Shown here: piece after piece, positions 1 to 7,615 of the stretch | How the letters are laid out: each line of letters starts with the position of its first letter | Numbering within the stretch: position 1 is the first letter of the stretch | NCBI GenBank assembly: GCA_016235595.1 | Contig: JACRJX010000038.1 | Coordinates: 1-64,000 of the forward strand | DNA from: Verrucomicrobiota bacterium | GTDB taxonomy: Bacteria > Verrucomicrobiota > Verrucomicrobiia > CAIQCK01 | Length of the DNA stretch: 64,000 nucleotides | Direction of reading: 5' to 3' | The notes under the pieces: generated by a model | Told to the model about the DNA's origin: nothing | What the model saw: the letters and a program-made list of their open reading frames with translations, nothing else | Database searches by the model: none | Made by a program: the position numbers and the translations under genes

Positions 1-2032
1 GCGGGAACACAGCACAGGCAGCATACCCGCGCTTGAGCGCTTCCAAGCGCCACGGGGCGAAGTTCGGATCAGTCTGGACGTTGTGGCACACGGCCGGTCG
101 TCCCGTGCGAATGGCCGTGCCGCCGGGACCGCGCCCCCGCTTGTTGTCGGCCCATGTGAATTTTGCCTTTTCGAGGTAACCCTCCTCATAGCCGGCATGA
201 GCAACAGGCAGGAGTGTTTTTCCCTTGTCCTGTTTCGCAAAACCCACCCACACCATGCGGTAGCCACCCTCTTTCACAATCATCTGGCAGATCGCGCGCA
301 GCAATTCCACCTCATCCGAGGCGCGCACCAAGACCTGATTGCACTCGCTGATGGTCCTGAGCGCGCGGTTGGCTCGATGCAATTCCATTTCCGCCCGTTT
401 GCGCTCGGTGATGTCGCGCACGAGGGCGAGGTTGTAAGCCTCGCCACCATACTCGAAATAATTGGCGTTGATCTCGACGGGAAACAGACGGCCATCCTTC
501 GTCCTGTGCCGGCCCTCGAAGATCATCGAGCGCTTCGTCTTCAGTTTCTCCCAGTGAGCAGACCATTGCTCCGCTGGGAAGTCGGGATCTATATCCGGCA
601 CGCGCAGGCTAAGCAATTCCGCGCGTGTGTAGCTCAGGACGCGGCAGCATTCCTCGTTGACGAAACAAAAACGCGCCTTTTTATCTATGAGTAAAGCCGC
701 TTCGCGCACGTTGTTCAGGGCAAAACTCAAAAGGGCGATTTCCCGCTCCGCCCGTTTGCGCTCAGTGATGTCCTCATGAATCAGAACGACTTCGCGAATA
801 CTCCCAGCATTATCCTTTACCGGGTAGATGCGCGCCTGCACCCATTTCTTGTTTCCAATCCCCAGAGAATCCTTGGTGTCGTATTCAGCGGAAGGGATCG
901 AGGCTGCCTCACCGGAAAAGGCGCGTTGTATGCAGGGCATGAGTCCGAGGCGGACCAGTTGCTGATCTGCAAGCAAGTTGTAGTTCTTCAGATCCTCCAG
1001 AGCAACTCCCCACAGAGTCTCGAAGGCGCGATTGACCTGCAGGGTCCGGCCATCCGGCGATAAGATCTGGGTGCTAAGCGGGGATTGTTCTACCAAGGAT
1101 CTGAAACGCTCTTCGCTGGCACGCAACGCCTCCTCCGCCTGTTTGCGCTCGGTGATGTCGCGAGCAATGGTCGAAGCGCCCACAACACTCCCGGCGGCAT
1201 TCTTGATGGGGGAAATGGTGAGGGACACGGGGATGACGTGCCCGTCTTTTGTTTGTCTCAACGTCTCATAATGATTAATGTGTTTTTCTGTTTTGATCTC
1301 TGCCAGAAACCAGGTGACTTCGTCTTCCCGCCCGGGCGGCAGCAGAAGCGAAATAGGCCGGCCGAGCATCTCTTGGTGCGAATAGCCATAGATTCTCTCC
1401 GCGCCTTTGTTCCAACTCGTGATGATGCCATCGAGGTTTTTGCCGATGATGGCATCATCCGAAGACTGGACAATGGCAGCGAGATGGGCGGCTTCCATCG
1501 TCCTTAAGTAACCCTCGATTTCGTTATTCAGCACCAGCGTCGCGTAGTCAAAAAAGGGCGCAAGCTGGCTGCGAATCTCGGCTGCCGACATAAGCATCCC
1601 CTCCATCTTGAGGACCCCGATGAGCCGCTCGCCAGCCATCAGAGGCAGAGCCCAGTAGGATGCCTTGGTGAAGGCCGATGTCATCATTCTGGTGTCGGCA
1701 AAGTCCCTCACTTCTTCAACGAATTCCCGGCGATCAAACGCAGCGTGCACAATCGTGTCGTCCACTGCATCCAATTCCTTCCGTTTACCATAGACATCAG
1801 TGTAGTGAATACGGGAGCCGACCTGGTAGTAGATGGCGACATTCGTGCCACCGAGGTTGTCGAGGATGAGTCGAACGATAGCCTCGGCGGTGTTTTCGAC
1901 GCCCGGCACCTCGTTCAATTGATTCATCAGGTTGTTGACGAGTTGGAGGTAGGACTTCTCCAGCGCAAGCGTCCGGGCGCGCTCCTCCAATTTCGCCCAT
2001 TCCTGTTTGGGCACGCTGATCACGTCGGACAT
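1..2032 (-). CDS. Multi-PAS/GAF sensor protein, C-terminus cut by window edge
   Basis: Signal-sensing protein, about 677 residues visible, running off the left edge, so its output domain (histidine kinase, GGDEF or other) is not seen. Visible order: a GAF-like N-terminal domain (about residues 25-170), three PAS/PAC units (about 183-300, 305-435, 440-565), each closed by DITERK, then a second GAF domain (about 580 onward). No transmembrane segment is seen, so it is probably cytoplasmic. The ATG at 2032 follows a GGAG ribosome-binding site. It overlaps the end of the DUF1638 gene by 13 bases, so it is probably co-transcribed and translationally coupled with the corrinoid methyltransferase genes. 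Inference: it senses a small molecule or redox state relevant to that pathway. Confidence 0.85.
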   Translation of the reverse strand, partial: MSDVISVPKQEWAKLEERARTLALEKSYLQLVNNLMNQLNEVPGVENTAEAIVRLILDNLGGTNVAIYYQVGSRIHYTDVYGKRKELDAVDDTIVHAAFDRREFVEEVRDFADTRMMTSAFTKASYWALPLMAGERLIGVLKMEGMLMSAAEIRSQLAPFFDYATLVLNNEIEGYLRTMEAAHLAAIVQSSDDAIIGKNLDGIITSWNKGAERIYGYSHQEMLGRPISLLLPPGREDEVTWFLAEIKTEKHINHYETLRQTKDGHVIPVSLTISPIKNAAGSVVGASTIARDITERKQAEEALRASEERFRSLVEQSPLSTQILSPDGRTLQVNRAFETLWGVALEDLKNYNLLADQQLVRLGLMPCIQRAFSGEAASIPSAEYDTKDSLGIGNKKWVQARIYPVKDNAGSIREVVLIHEDITERKRAEREIALLSFALNNVREAALLIDKKARFCFVNEECCRVLSYTRAELLSLRVPDIDPDFPAEQWSAHWEKLKTKRSMIFEGRHRTKDGRLFPVEINANYFEYGGEAYNLALVRDITERKRAEMELHRANRALRTISECNQVLVRASDEVELLRAICQMIVKEGGYRMVWVGFAKQDKGKTLLPVAHAGYEEGYLEKAKFTWADNKRGRGPGGTAIRTGRPAVCHNVQTDPNFAPWRLEALKRGYAACAVFP

Positions 2033-2622
2033 GGTTGTCTCCTTCGTCGTTTTGCGACCGCAGCCCGTAGAACGGCTTCAAGATGATCCAGTGCGACATC
2101 CTTCCATAGGAGCGGCAAACCCGCCATCCGGGCGGCGGCCTTCGCTTCCGTCGTGAAATCGCTGGAGCAGGGTGTCCTGAGACCCAGAAGGTATTTCCGG
2201 TCCGTGTGGAAAATTTCCCGGATAACGTCGAGACGATTCGTGCCGAAGCTCGACGAGACAACACGCGGCCAGCTTCGTGCCCACTCCTCCAGCACAAAGA
2301 AGGCACCGTTCGCTGTCTCCGCCATAAACAACTCGTGGCCCAACAGCATTTCAATGCAGTTTTGCCCCTCGGTCCTGAGAGCATCGGCCTCCTCCAGCAT
2401 TTCCTCCATGAGCGGGTGGCAACAGCCGTAAAACACGACGACGTCACGGTCCCGCCGCGTTGCCAAGGCCGATCGCAGCGTTTGGCCCAGCTTGTCGAAA
2501 TCGCAGTGCAGCGCCGGATCAAGGAACAAGGTGTCGTGAGACCATCTGTTTTTCTCGATAAGATGCAGGATCTCCCTTTTCAGGACACCGCAACCCAGCA
2601 GCATGGGGTTCGCGGCCGTCAT
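2020..2622 (-). CDS. DUF1638 family protein
   Basis: About 200 residues. It is recognised as DUF1638 by the N-terminal CGVLKREI, a central YGCCHP and LLGHELF. Members of this family of unknown biochemistry often sit beside corrinoid-dependent methyltransferases, as here. The ATG at 2622 lies 4 bases after the stop of the methyltransferase gene; an upstream in-frame extension inside that gene is rejected because it does not resemble the family. The Cys and His residues (YGCCHP, GHELF) could bind a metal or corrinoid, but this is speculation. Third gene of a four-gene operon. Confidence 0.8.
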   Translation of the reverse strand: MTAANPMLLGCGVLKREILHLIEKNRWSHDTLFLDPALHCDFDKLGQTLRSALATRRDRDVVVFYGCCHPLMEEMLEEADALRTEGQNCIEMLLGHELFMAETANGAFFVLEEWARSWPRVVSSSFGTNRLDVIREIFHTDRKYLLGLRTPCSSDFTTEAKAAARMAGLPLLWKDVALDHLEAVLRAAVAKRRRRQPCPT

Positions 2623-2626
2623 CGGT

Positions 2627-3664
2627 TCATCCCCTCTTCTGACTGCCGAATTCATAGACCGCCTCCAACATCGCGCGGATGTTCGCTTCAGGGATGGCGA
2701 GGGGCATGACTCCGGTGCCAAACAGGAACTTCCCGTCGGGCATCCCAGCCGCGAGAATGCGCCGCACCTCCTGCCGCACCTCCGCCTCCGACCAGTCAAT
2801 GAGTTTGACGTCGTTGATGACTCCGCAGGTCAGTCCGCGGCCGGCAATGATGTGCTTGGCTTCCGAAAGATCGTCCAGCGGGCTGATATAATAAACGCCA
2901 ATGCCAGTGCGTTCGAGCACGGTTTCGATCACCGAGTTCACGCGCGCCATGCCACAGTAATAAACCAGGCCGGCAGTCCCGACCGCGCGAAGGTCCCGTT
3001 CGATCCAAGGGAGGGATTGGGCCACGAAGAACTTCATCGGCACAATATCCGTGGACCCGAATGGATTGGAGTAAACCAACACGTCGGCACCGGCTGTCCG
3101 GTAGGCAGCTACCTCCTTGACAAAAAAGTCATGGCACTTCGCGAGCAGTGCGTCGCGGGCCTCGGCGGGACCGAGCAAGAGCAACTCCAGCCACTTCTCC
3201 ATGCCCATCAGCAGCGCTGGCAGTGTCATCGTCGCGGTGATGTAGGCACAGATGGGATTCTTCCCTCCGACCTCACGGCGCAAGATATCCAGGCATTTGC
3301 GCCCCTCGGCAAACGCCGGGTGGGCCAGCAGGTTGTCCGGAACGGTGAGTTTGCCAATGTCGTCTAGCGTTTGGATCACAAAGTCTTCGACGTTGGGTGG
3401 GCCGTCCTTGGAGAAGGCAATTTTGCGGCAGCCGAGCAACTCCGCCTCCTTGCCCACATAGAAAAGACTCCACACGTTGTCGTGGCCAAACTTTCGGAGC
3501 ATTCGGAGTTGTGCTTCGGCGACGCACTCGCCTTTCGCGTAGTATTCTTGCGGAGTCATCCCGAGTTCTTTTGCCCCTTGGTCGAGCAGATTGCAGAACA
3601 CCGGAATGCGATCCGCGGTTTCGCCTCGAATGGCAGCCGTCAACCTGTCCATGCCGGTAATCAT
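2627..3664 (-). CDS. Uroporphyrinogen decarboxylase-like corrinoid/CoM-type methyltransferase
   Basis: 345 residues of the URO-D/MtaA/MtbA superfamily, TIM-barrel enzymes that move methyl groups between a corrinoid protein and an acceptor. It begins MITGMDRLTAAIRGE, typical of this branch, where a conserved Arg-rich start (G..R...A..GE..DR.P) precedes the barrel. Its ATG overlaps the stop of the corrinoid-protein gene by 4 bases (3661-3664), strong evidence of a functional pair. It is unlikely to be HemE, because heme genes are absent and the partner is a corrinoid protein. Oddity: the H-x-C zinc motif usual in MtaA/MtbA is here Y235-Y-C237. The methyl donor and acceptor cannot be read from the sequence. 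Confidence 0.85.
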   Translation of the reverse strand: MITGMDRLTAAIRGETADRIPVFCNLLDQGAKELGMTPQEYYAKGECVAEAQLRMLRKFGHDNVWSLFYVGKEAELLGCRKIAFSKDGPPNVEDFVIQTLDDIGKLTVPDNLLAHPAFAEGRKCLDILRREVGGKNPICAYITATMTLPALLMGMEKWLELLLLGPAEARDALLAKCHDFFVKEVAAYRTAGADVLVYSNPFGSTDIVPMKFFVAQSLPWIERDLRAVGTAGLVYYCGMARVNSVIETVLERTGIGVYYISPLDDLSEAKHIIAGRGLTCGVINDVKLIDWSEAEVRQEVRRILAAGMPDGKFLFGTGVMPLAIPEANIRAMLEAVYEFGSQKRG

Positions 3665-4329
3665 GGCTGCGCCTCCTGGAGTAGATTTTCGATGACCTTG
3701 CCAGCGGTAACGGCATCGGCGGCCCACGTGTCGGCCCCCACAGTCTTGAACATCTGAGGATGGAAGCGGAAAGCTGCGCCGCCAACGACGATCTTGATCT
3801 TGTCCTGTAATTGCCGTTCCCGCAGAATTTGCCGCACCTTGCGGCATCCATTTTCTCCCGTGGCCGTATGAACCATCAGAGCCGAAATGCCTATGATCGC
3901 TGCCTCATGAGCCACCGCCTCATCCACGAATCGTTCGGCCGGCACGTTCACCCCCAGATCAATGGCGTCAATCATACGCGCTTTGAGACAACCGATGACA
4001 ATTCGTTTTCCGAGCGTATGAAAATCGCCCATGGCGGTGCCAATGACCACGCGGCCGACCACTTTCGGCATCTTCTTGAATTTCGGGACCACCTCCGCGG
4101 TTACCATATCGGCGATCCGGGCGGTCATGAAGTGTTGGGCTAGATTGGCATCGAAGTTCTTGCTGATCGCATCGACCATCAGATCCATGGCGGGAAGCAC
4201 AATCTGAAATACCACATCTTCCGGAGACACTCCTTGTTCCATGGCGTCATGGACGACTTTGAGTGCCCGATCACGATTGGTGTCGAAGACCGCTTCGTTA
4301 TACAACTTGACGTAATCGTCCAAGTTCAC
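3661..4329 (-). CDS. Methyltransferase cognate corrinoid protein
   Basis: 222 residues from the chosen GTG. An N-terminal four-helix B12-binding-2 domain (1-85) is followed by a Rossmann-like B12-binding domain with the classic D102-x-H104-x-x-G107 motif, where the His is the lower axial cobalt ligand, then a Ser near 149 and GG at 183-184. It carries the methyl group as methylcob(III)alamin between methyltransferases (MtmC/MttC/MtbC family). An ATG at 4410 would add a 27-residue extension unlike the family, and it coincides with the expected transcription start, so GTG 4329 (GGAG 11 bases upstream) is preferred. First gene of the operon; the substrate-specific methyltransferase and reductive activase are not in the window. 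Confidence 0.88.
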   Translation of the reverse strand: MNLDDYVKLYNEAVFDTNRDRALKVVHDAMEQGVSPEDVVFQIVLPAMDLMVDAISKNFDANLAQHFMTARIADMVTAEVVPKFKKMPKVVGRVVIGTAMGDFHTLGKRIVIGCLKARMIDAIDLGVNVPAERFVDEAVAHEAAIIGISALMVHTATGENGCRKVRQILRERQLQDKIKIVVGGAAFRFHPQMFKTVGADTWAADAVTAGKVIENLLQEAQP

Positions 4330-4417
4330 TGATGTTTTCGCTCCATCCTGCTTGCGTCGCAAACAGCAATTGAAAACTGCAACAAACAGCGTCACTAGCA
4401 CGCAACCCACATACTAT

Positions 4418-4447
4418 ATCATACCTCAGTCGTCTGAGGGGGGGCAA
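4418..4447 (-). promoter_or_regulatory. Promoter with palindromic operator for the corrinoid operon
   Basis: On the minus strand a TTGCCC box (4447-4442), an 18-base spacer and TATGAT (4423-4418) form a sigma70-like promoter. The spacer is almost filled by a perfect palindrome with 6-base arms and a 4-base centre (4424-4439: CCTCAG, ACGA, CTGAGG on the minus strand), a classical operator position. A transcript starting near 4411 would have an 80-base leader before the GTG at 4329. The rest of 4330-4650 shows no convincing gene. Proposed from sequence only. Confidence 0.45.
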
Positions 4448-4650
4448 GAACACAGGGCGATTTGCCTCAAATACTGGCCTTTGCCCTGCGTCCCTTTGCC
4501 CATCCCATGCCCGATCATCGCGCCAGCGGCCAACGTCGGGGCACTGCGGGTTGGTTATAGAGGCGAGCGCGACGGGTGAGGCCAACGGCAGTTTTGAAAC
4601 GGCCTGAGTATCGCGGCGAGTATCACAGCCTTTTTCGCCGTGTTCGCCAC

Positions 4651-4691
4651 CAAAGAAGAAGCCCGCGCAACTCGTTGGAGTCACGCGGGCT
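4651..4691 (-). terminator. Intrinsic terminator of tRNA-Cys
   Basis: Arms AGCCCGCG (4660-4667) and CGCGGGCT (4684-4691) pair perfectly. Inside them an ACTC/GAGT stem with a 4-base loop extends the hairpin. On the minus strand it is followed by a T-rich TTCTTCTTT tract and lies 5 bases past the 3' end of tRNA-Cys. Confidence 0.7.
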
Positions 4692-4696
4692 GAGAT

Positions 4697-4771
4697 TGGA
4701 GGCGGGGGTCGGAATTGAACCGACGCATAAGAGTTTTGCAGACTCCTGCCTTACCACTTGGCTACCCCGCC
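4697..4771 (-). tRNA. tRNA-Cys (GCA)
   Basis: Full cloverleaf on the minus strand: acceptor GGCGGGG/CCCCGCC, D-arm with GGTAA loop, anticodon stem GGAGT/ACTCT with loop CTGCAAA (anticodon GCA), T-arm with GGTTCAATTCC, discriminator U as expected for tRNA-Cys, and an encoded CCA end (4697-4699). Confidence 0.95.
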
Positions 4772-5067
4772 TGCGGGGTGCCGCAACCGTCGCGGCGCAA
4801 AATCGCGAAGATAATACAGATCGAACCTCCGAATGCAACAGCGGAAGCAAATTCTTCAAATCCAGCGGGGTTTTTTTGGTTGCGGCGGACAACCAACTGT
4901 CTAGGATGGGTGTGGCCGTTTTTACGCACTGATGACGACAGTGGACGCGTGTTCAGCCGGGCCAGCGGTGGCCCGCAAAGTGCGTTCGCGCAGGATGCGC
5001 GCTTGCGGCATGCGCCAGAGGGCGACGGTTGAGCCCCATGACGCCGTTGCGTCCGTGAGCGGTCACG

Positions 5068-5084
5068 AATTGGTTTGACCAATT
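5068..5084. promoter_or_regulatory. Perfect 7-3-7 palindrome upstream of ackA
   Basis: AATTGGT, TTG, ACCAATT: a perfect inverted repeat 144 bases upstream of the ackA start, in an otherwise gene-free stretch (4772-5227). It overlaps a TTGACC hexamer that could be a -35 box, though no good -10 box is found 17 bases downstream. The form suggests a dimeric repressor or activator site. Nothing else in this stretch is convincing. Confidence 0.4.
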
Positions 5085-5227
5085 TTGGCCGCATTCGCAC
5101 ACTCAGAAATAAATGTTAAGTTTCGTTCGGATCACACGTTGCAACAGTCGGTTTTCTCCGCGAGAACGCGGGGCTGTTGGTTCGTCTTCGAAGACCGTGG
5201 CCGGGCGGTATCCATGATTGGTTTCCC

Positions 5228-6424
5228 ATGATTATTCTCGTTCTCAACAGTGGTTCCTCATCCATTAAATTCCAAGTGCGCCAGACCGATGGAGAGAAGG
5301 TGTTGTGTAAAGGCTTGATTGAAAGCATCGGCGAGCCCCACAGCACCATTCACGTCACCGTCGACGGCAAGAAGATCAGCCGCAAGCTGGAACTGCCCAA
5401 TCACGTGTTCGCCCTGAACCAGATGGTTCAACTGCTGACGAGTCCCGAGTTGAACATCCTCAAATCGCTCGCGGACATCAAAGCGGTGGGCCATCGGGTG
5501 GTGCATGGCGGCGAGGCCTATTCTGATTCCGTGCTGGTTGACGACAAGGCCATCAAGACCATCGACGAGCTAAGCTCGCTGGCGCCGCTCCACAATCCGC
5601 CCAACTTGAAGGGCATTCTGGCCTGCCGCGAGATTCTGCCCGGCGTGCCGCAAGTAGCCGTTTTTGACACCGCTTTCCACCAGACGATGCCGCCGGTGGC
5701 CTACACGTATCCCCTGCCCCGCGAGCTCTACAAGAAGTACCAGATCCGGCGTTACGGTTTTCATGGCACCAGCCATCGTTACGTGCATGGCCGCGCGCGG
5801 ACCATCGCCGGTCTGAACAATGGTTCCTCCAAGATCATCACTGCGCATCTGGGCAACGGCTGCTCCATCACCGCGATCAAAGACGGCAAGGTCATTGACA
5901 CTTCAATGGGTTTTACGCCGCTGGGCGGATTGGTCATGGGCACGCGTCCGGGTGATATTGACGCTTCGCTGCCGTTCTATCTGGTGGATCAGGGAATCCC
6001 CGCCAAGGAAGTGATCAACTTGCTTCAGAAGAAATCCGGCCTGCTGGGACTCTCCGGTGGCCTGTCCAACGATATGCGTGTCCTGCTCGAAAACGCCGCC
6101 ACCAATCCCCTGGCGCGCCTGGCGGTGGATGTGTTCTGTTACCGTCTCAGGAAGTATATTGGCGCGTATGCGGCCGCGCTCGGCGGCCTGGATGTGCTGG
6201 CCTTCACGGGCGGCATCGGCGAGAACGCCGCGCAGGTGCGCGCGGAGACCTGTCAGGATCTGGAATTTCTCGGCGTCGAACTGGATCCCCAGCGGAACCA
6301 GCAGGGCAGCGGCAAGGAATCCCTGATTTCCCGCGATGGCCGTTCGGCCCGCGTTTACGTCATCCCCACGGATGAAGAGCTGGTCATCGCAGAGGAGACG
6401 GTGCGCCTCTGCAAACCTGCGTAA
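5228..6424 (+). CDS. ackA: Acetate kinase
   Basis: 398 residues, the usual length. Acetyl phosphate plus ADP gives acetate plus ATP (reversible), in the cytoplasm. The N-terminal phosphate-binding motif NSGSSSIKF is followed by FHGTSHRYV, AHLGNGCSI, the acetate kinase signature around MGFTPLGGLVMGTRPGD, and FTGGIGEN near the C-terminus, all of the ASKHA fold. ATG 5228 gives the canonical start MIILVLNSGSSS; a longer frame upstream adds nothing conserved. pta follows after 69 bases on the same strand, so the two form the acetyl-CoA/acetate pathway. The upstream palindrome at 5068-5084 may regulate it. Confidence 0.97.
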   Translation: MIILVLNSGSSSIKFQVRQTDGEKVLCKGLIESIGEPHSTIHVTVDGKKISRKLELPNHVFALNQMVQLLTSPELNILKSLADIKAVGHRVVHGGEAYSDSVLVDDKAIKTIDELSSLAPLHNPPNLKGILACREILPGVPQVAVFDTAFHQTMPPVAYTYPLPRELYKKYQIRRYGFHGTSHRYVHGRARTIAGLNNGSSKIITAHLGNGCSITAIKDGKVIDTSMGFTPLGGLVMGTRPGDIDASLPFYLVDQGIPAKEVINLLQKKSGLLGLSGGLSNDMRVLLENAATNPLARLAVDVFCYRLRKYIGAYAAALGGLDVLAFTGGIGENAAQVRAETCQDLEFLGVELDPQRNQQGSGKESLISRDGRSARVYVIPTDEELVIAEETVRLCKPA

Positions 6425-6493
6425 GATCGAACTTCAATCCCTCAATTAACATCGACTGAATTAACAAACTCTCTTTTAAAAAGGAACAAACTC

Positions 6494-7486
6494 ATGGGCT
6501 TTGCTGAAGAACTTCTCGTACGTGCGAAGAAACTGAACAAAAAAGTGGTGCTGCCGGAAACCGAAGACGAGCGGACGCTCCAGGCCGCAGCCACGCTGGC
6601 CAAAGAACAAATCTGTCGTGTGGTGCTCGTGGGCGTGCCGGATCAGGTCAAGGCCGACGCGAAGAAATGGGGAACCGATATTTCTGGTTGCGAGATCATG
6701 AATCCGCTGGACGAGAAGCTGTCGGCTCCTCTCGCCGAAAAGCTCTACGGCTATCGCAAGGCCAAGGGGTTGACGCTCGATCAAGCGAAGCAACTCATCA
6801 AGGACTACCTCTACTTCGGCACGATGCTCCTCAAGGAAGGCATCGTGGACGGCTACGTGGCCGGCGCCACGCACACCACCGGTGACAACCTCCGGCCCGC
6901 GCTGCAAATCATCAAGGCCATGCCCGGGCTGAAGACGGTTTCCTCCTTCTTCATCATGGTTCATCCCAATCCGAAGTTCGGCGAGAACGGTGTGATGATT
7001 TATGCCGACTGCGGGATGGTGGAAATGCCCACGGCCGAACAACTGGCCGACATTGCCATTGCCTCCGCGCGCTCATGGAAACAACTCGTCGGCACGGAAC
7101 CGCGCGTGGCCATGCTCTCCTACTCCACCAAGGGTTCCGCCAAGTCCTCCGACACTGAAAAAGTGATCAAGGCGCTGCAACTGGCAAAGCAGATGGATCC
7201 GAAGCTGTGCATCGACGGCGAAATGCAATTCGACGCCGCCGTCATCCCGAGCATTGGCGAGCGCAAGGCCAAAGGCTCTTCTGTGGCCGGCAAGGCCAAT
7301 GTGCTCATCTTCCCGGACCTGGATGCCGGCAACATCTCCTACAAGATCACCGAACGTCTTGGCGGCGCTCAAGCTCTCGGCCCGCAGGTGCAGGGCATGG
7401 CCAAGCCAGCACACGATCTCTCCCGCGGTTGCTCCGCCGATGACATCGTCAAGGTCGCTGCCATTGCGGCGATCATGGCCGTCTGA
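6494..7486 (+). CDS. pta: Phosphate acetyltransferase
   Basis: 330 residues, the short single-domain PTA_PTB form without the N-terminal DRTGG/BioD-like extensions. Converts acetyl-CoA plus phosphate to acetyl phosphate plus CoA. It starts MGFAEELLVRAKK and contains VVLPETEDER, the Thr-rich GATHTTGD loop, SYSTKGSA and the NVLIFPDLDAGNISYK block typical of the family. A GGAAC ribosome-binding site precedes ATG 6494. It lies directly after ackA and almost certainly shares its transcript. In an anaerobe the pair gives ATP during acetate production; in reverse it activates acetate. Confidence 0.96.
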   Translation: MGFAEELLVRAKKLNKKVVLPETEDERTLQAAATLAKEQICRVVLVGVPDQVKADAKKWGTDISGCEIMNPLDEKLSAPLAEKLYGYRKAKGLTLDQAKQLIKDYLYFGTMLLKEGIVDGYVAGATHTTGDNLRPALQIIKAMPGLKTVSSFFIMVHPNPKFGENGVMIYADCGMVEMPTAEQLADIAIASARSWKQLVGTEPRVAMLSYSTKGSAKSSDTEKVIKALQLAKQMDPKLCIDGEMQFDAAVIPSIGERKAKGSSVAGKANVLIFPDLDAGNISYKITERLGGAQALGPQVQGMAKPAHDLSRGCSADDIVKVAAIAAIMAV

Positions 7487-7528
7487 GGCGCGGCGGAAGC
7501 TCCGGCACACGTCAAGTGATGGAAAAAG

Positions 7529-7576
7529 CGGTGCAGTTTTGCACCGATCAAGATAGCGGTGTGTTTTAACGCACCG
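7529..7576. promoter_or_regulatory. Two tandem similar palindromes between pta and the AraC/PocR regulator
   Basis: Unit 1 (7529-7546) is CGGTGCA, GTTT, TGCACCG: a perfect 7-base inverted repeat. Unit 2 (7557-7576) is CGGTGTG, TTTTAA, CGCACCG: the same stem with one G-T pair. Centres are about 29 bases apart, close to three helical turns, and the pair ends 40 bases before the regulator start. It could be a double operator for autoregulation, or RNA hairpins limiting read-through from pta; the absence of a T-run after either unit disfavours a plain terminator. Confidence 0.5.
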
Positions 7577-7615
7577 TAGCTTGAGAAGCACGGTTTCCTG
7601 ACGTAAGCTGGTCGT

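Noticed and set aside
2627..3664. Methyltransferase gene as hemE (uroporphyrinogen decarboxylase)
   Set aside because: It is paired with a corrinoid protein and DUF1638, and no other heme gene is near. The fold is shared, so homology alone does not decide, but context favours a methyltransferase.
4330..4410. Longer N-terminus for the corrinoid protein from ATG 4410
   Set aside because: The added residues are not family-like, and the predicted transcript starts at about 4411.
7529..7576. The two hairpins as a normal terminator of pta
   Set aside because: No T-run follows either hairpin, and the repeated stem sequence suggests regulation; kept as regulatory with moderate confidence.
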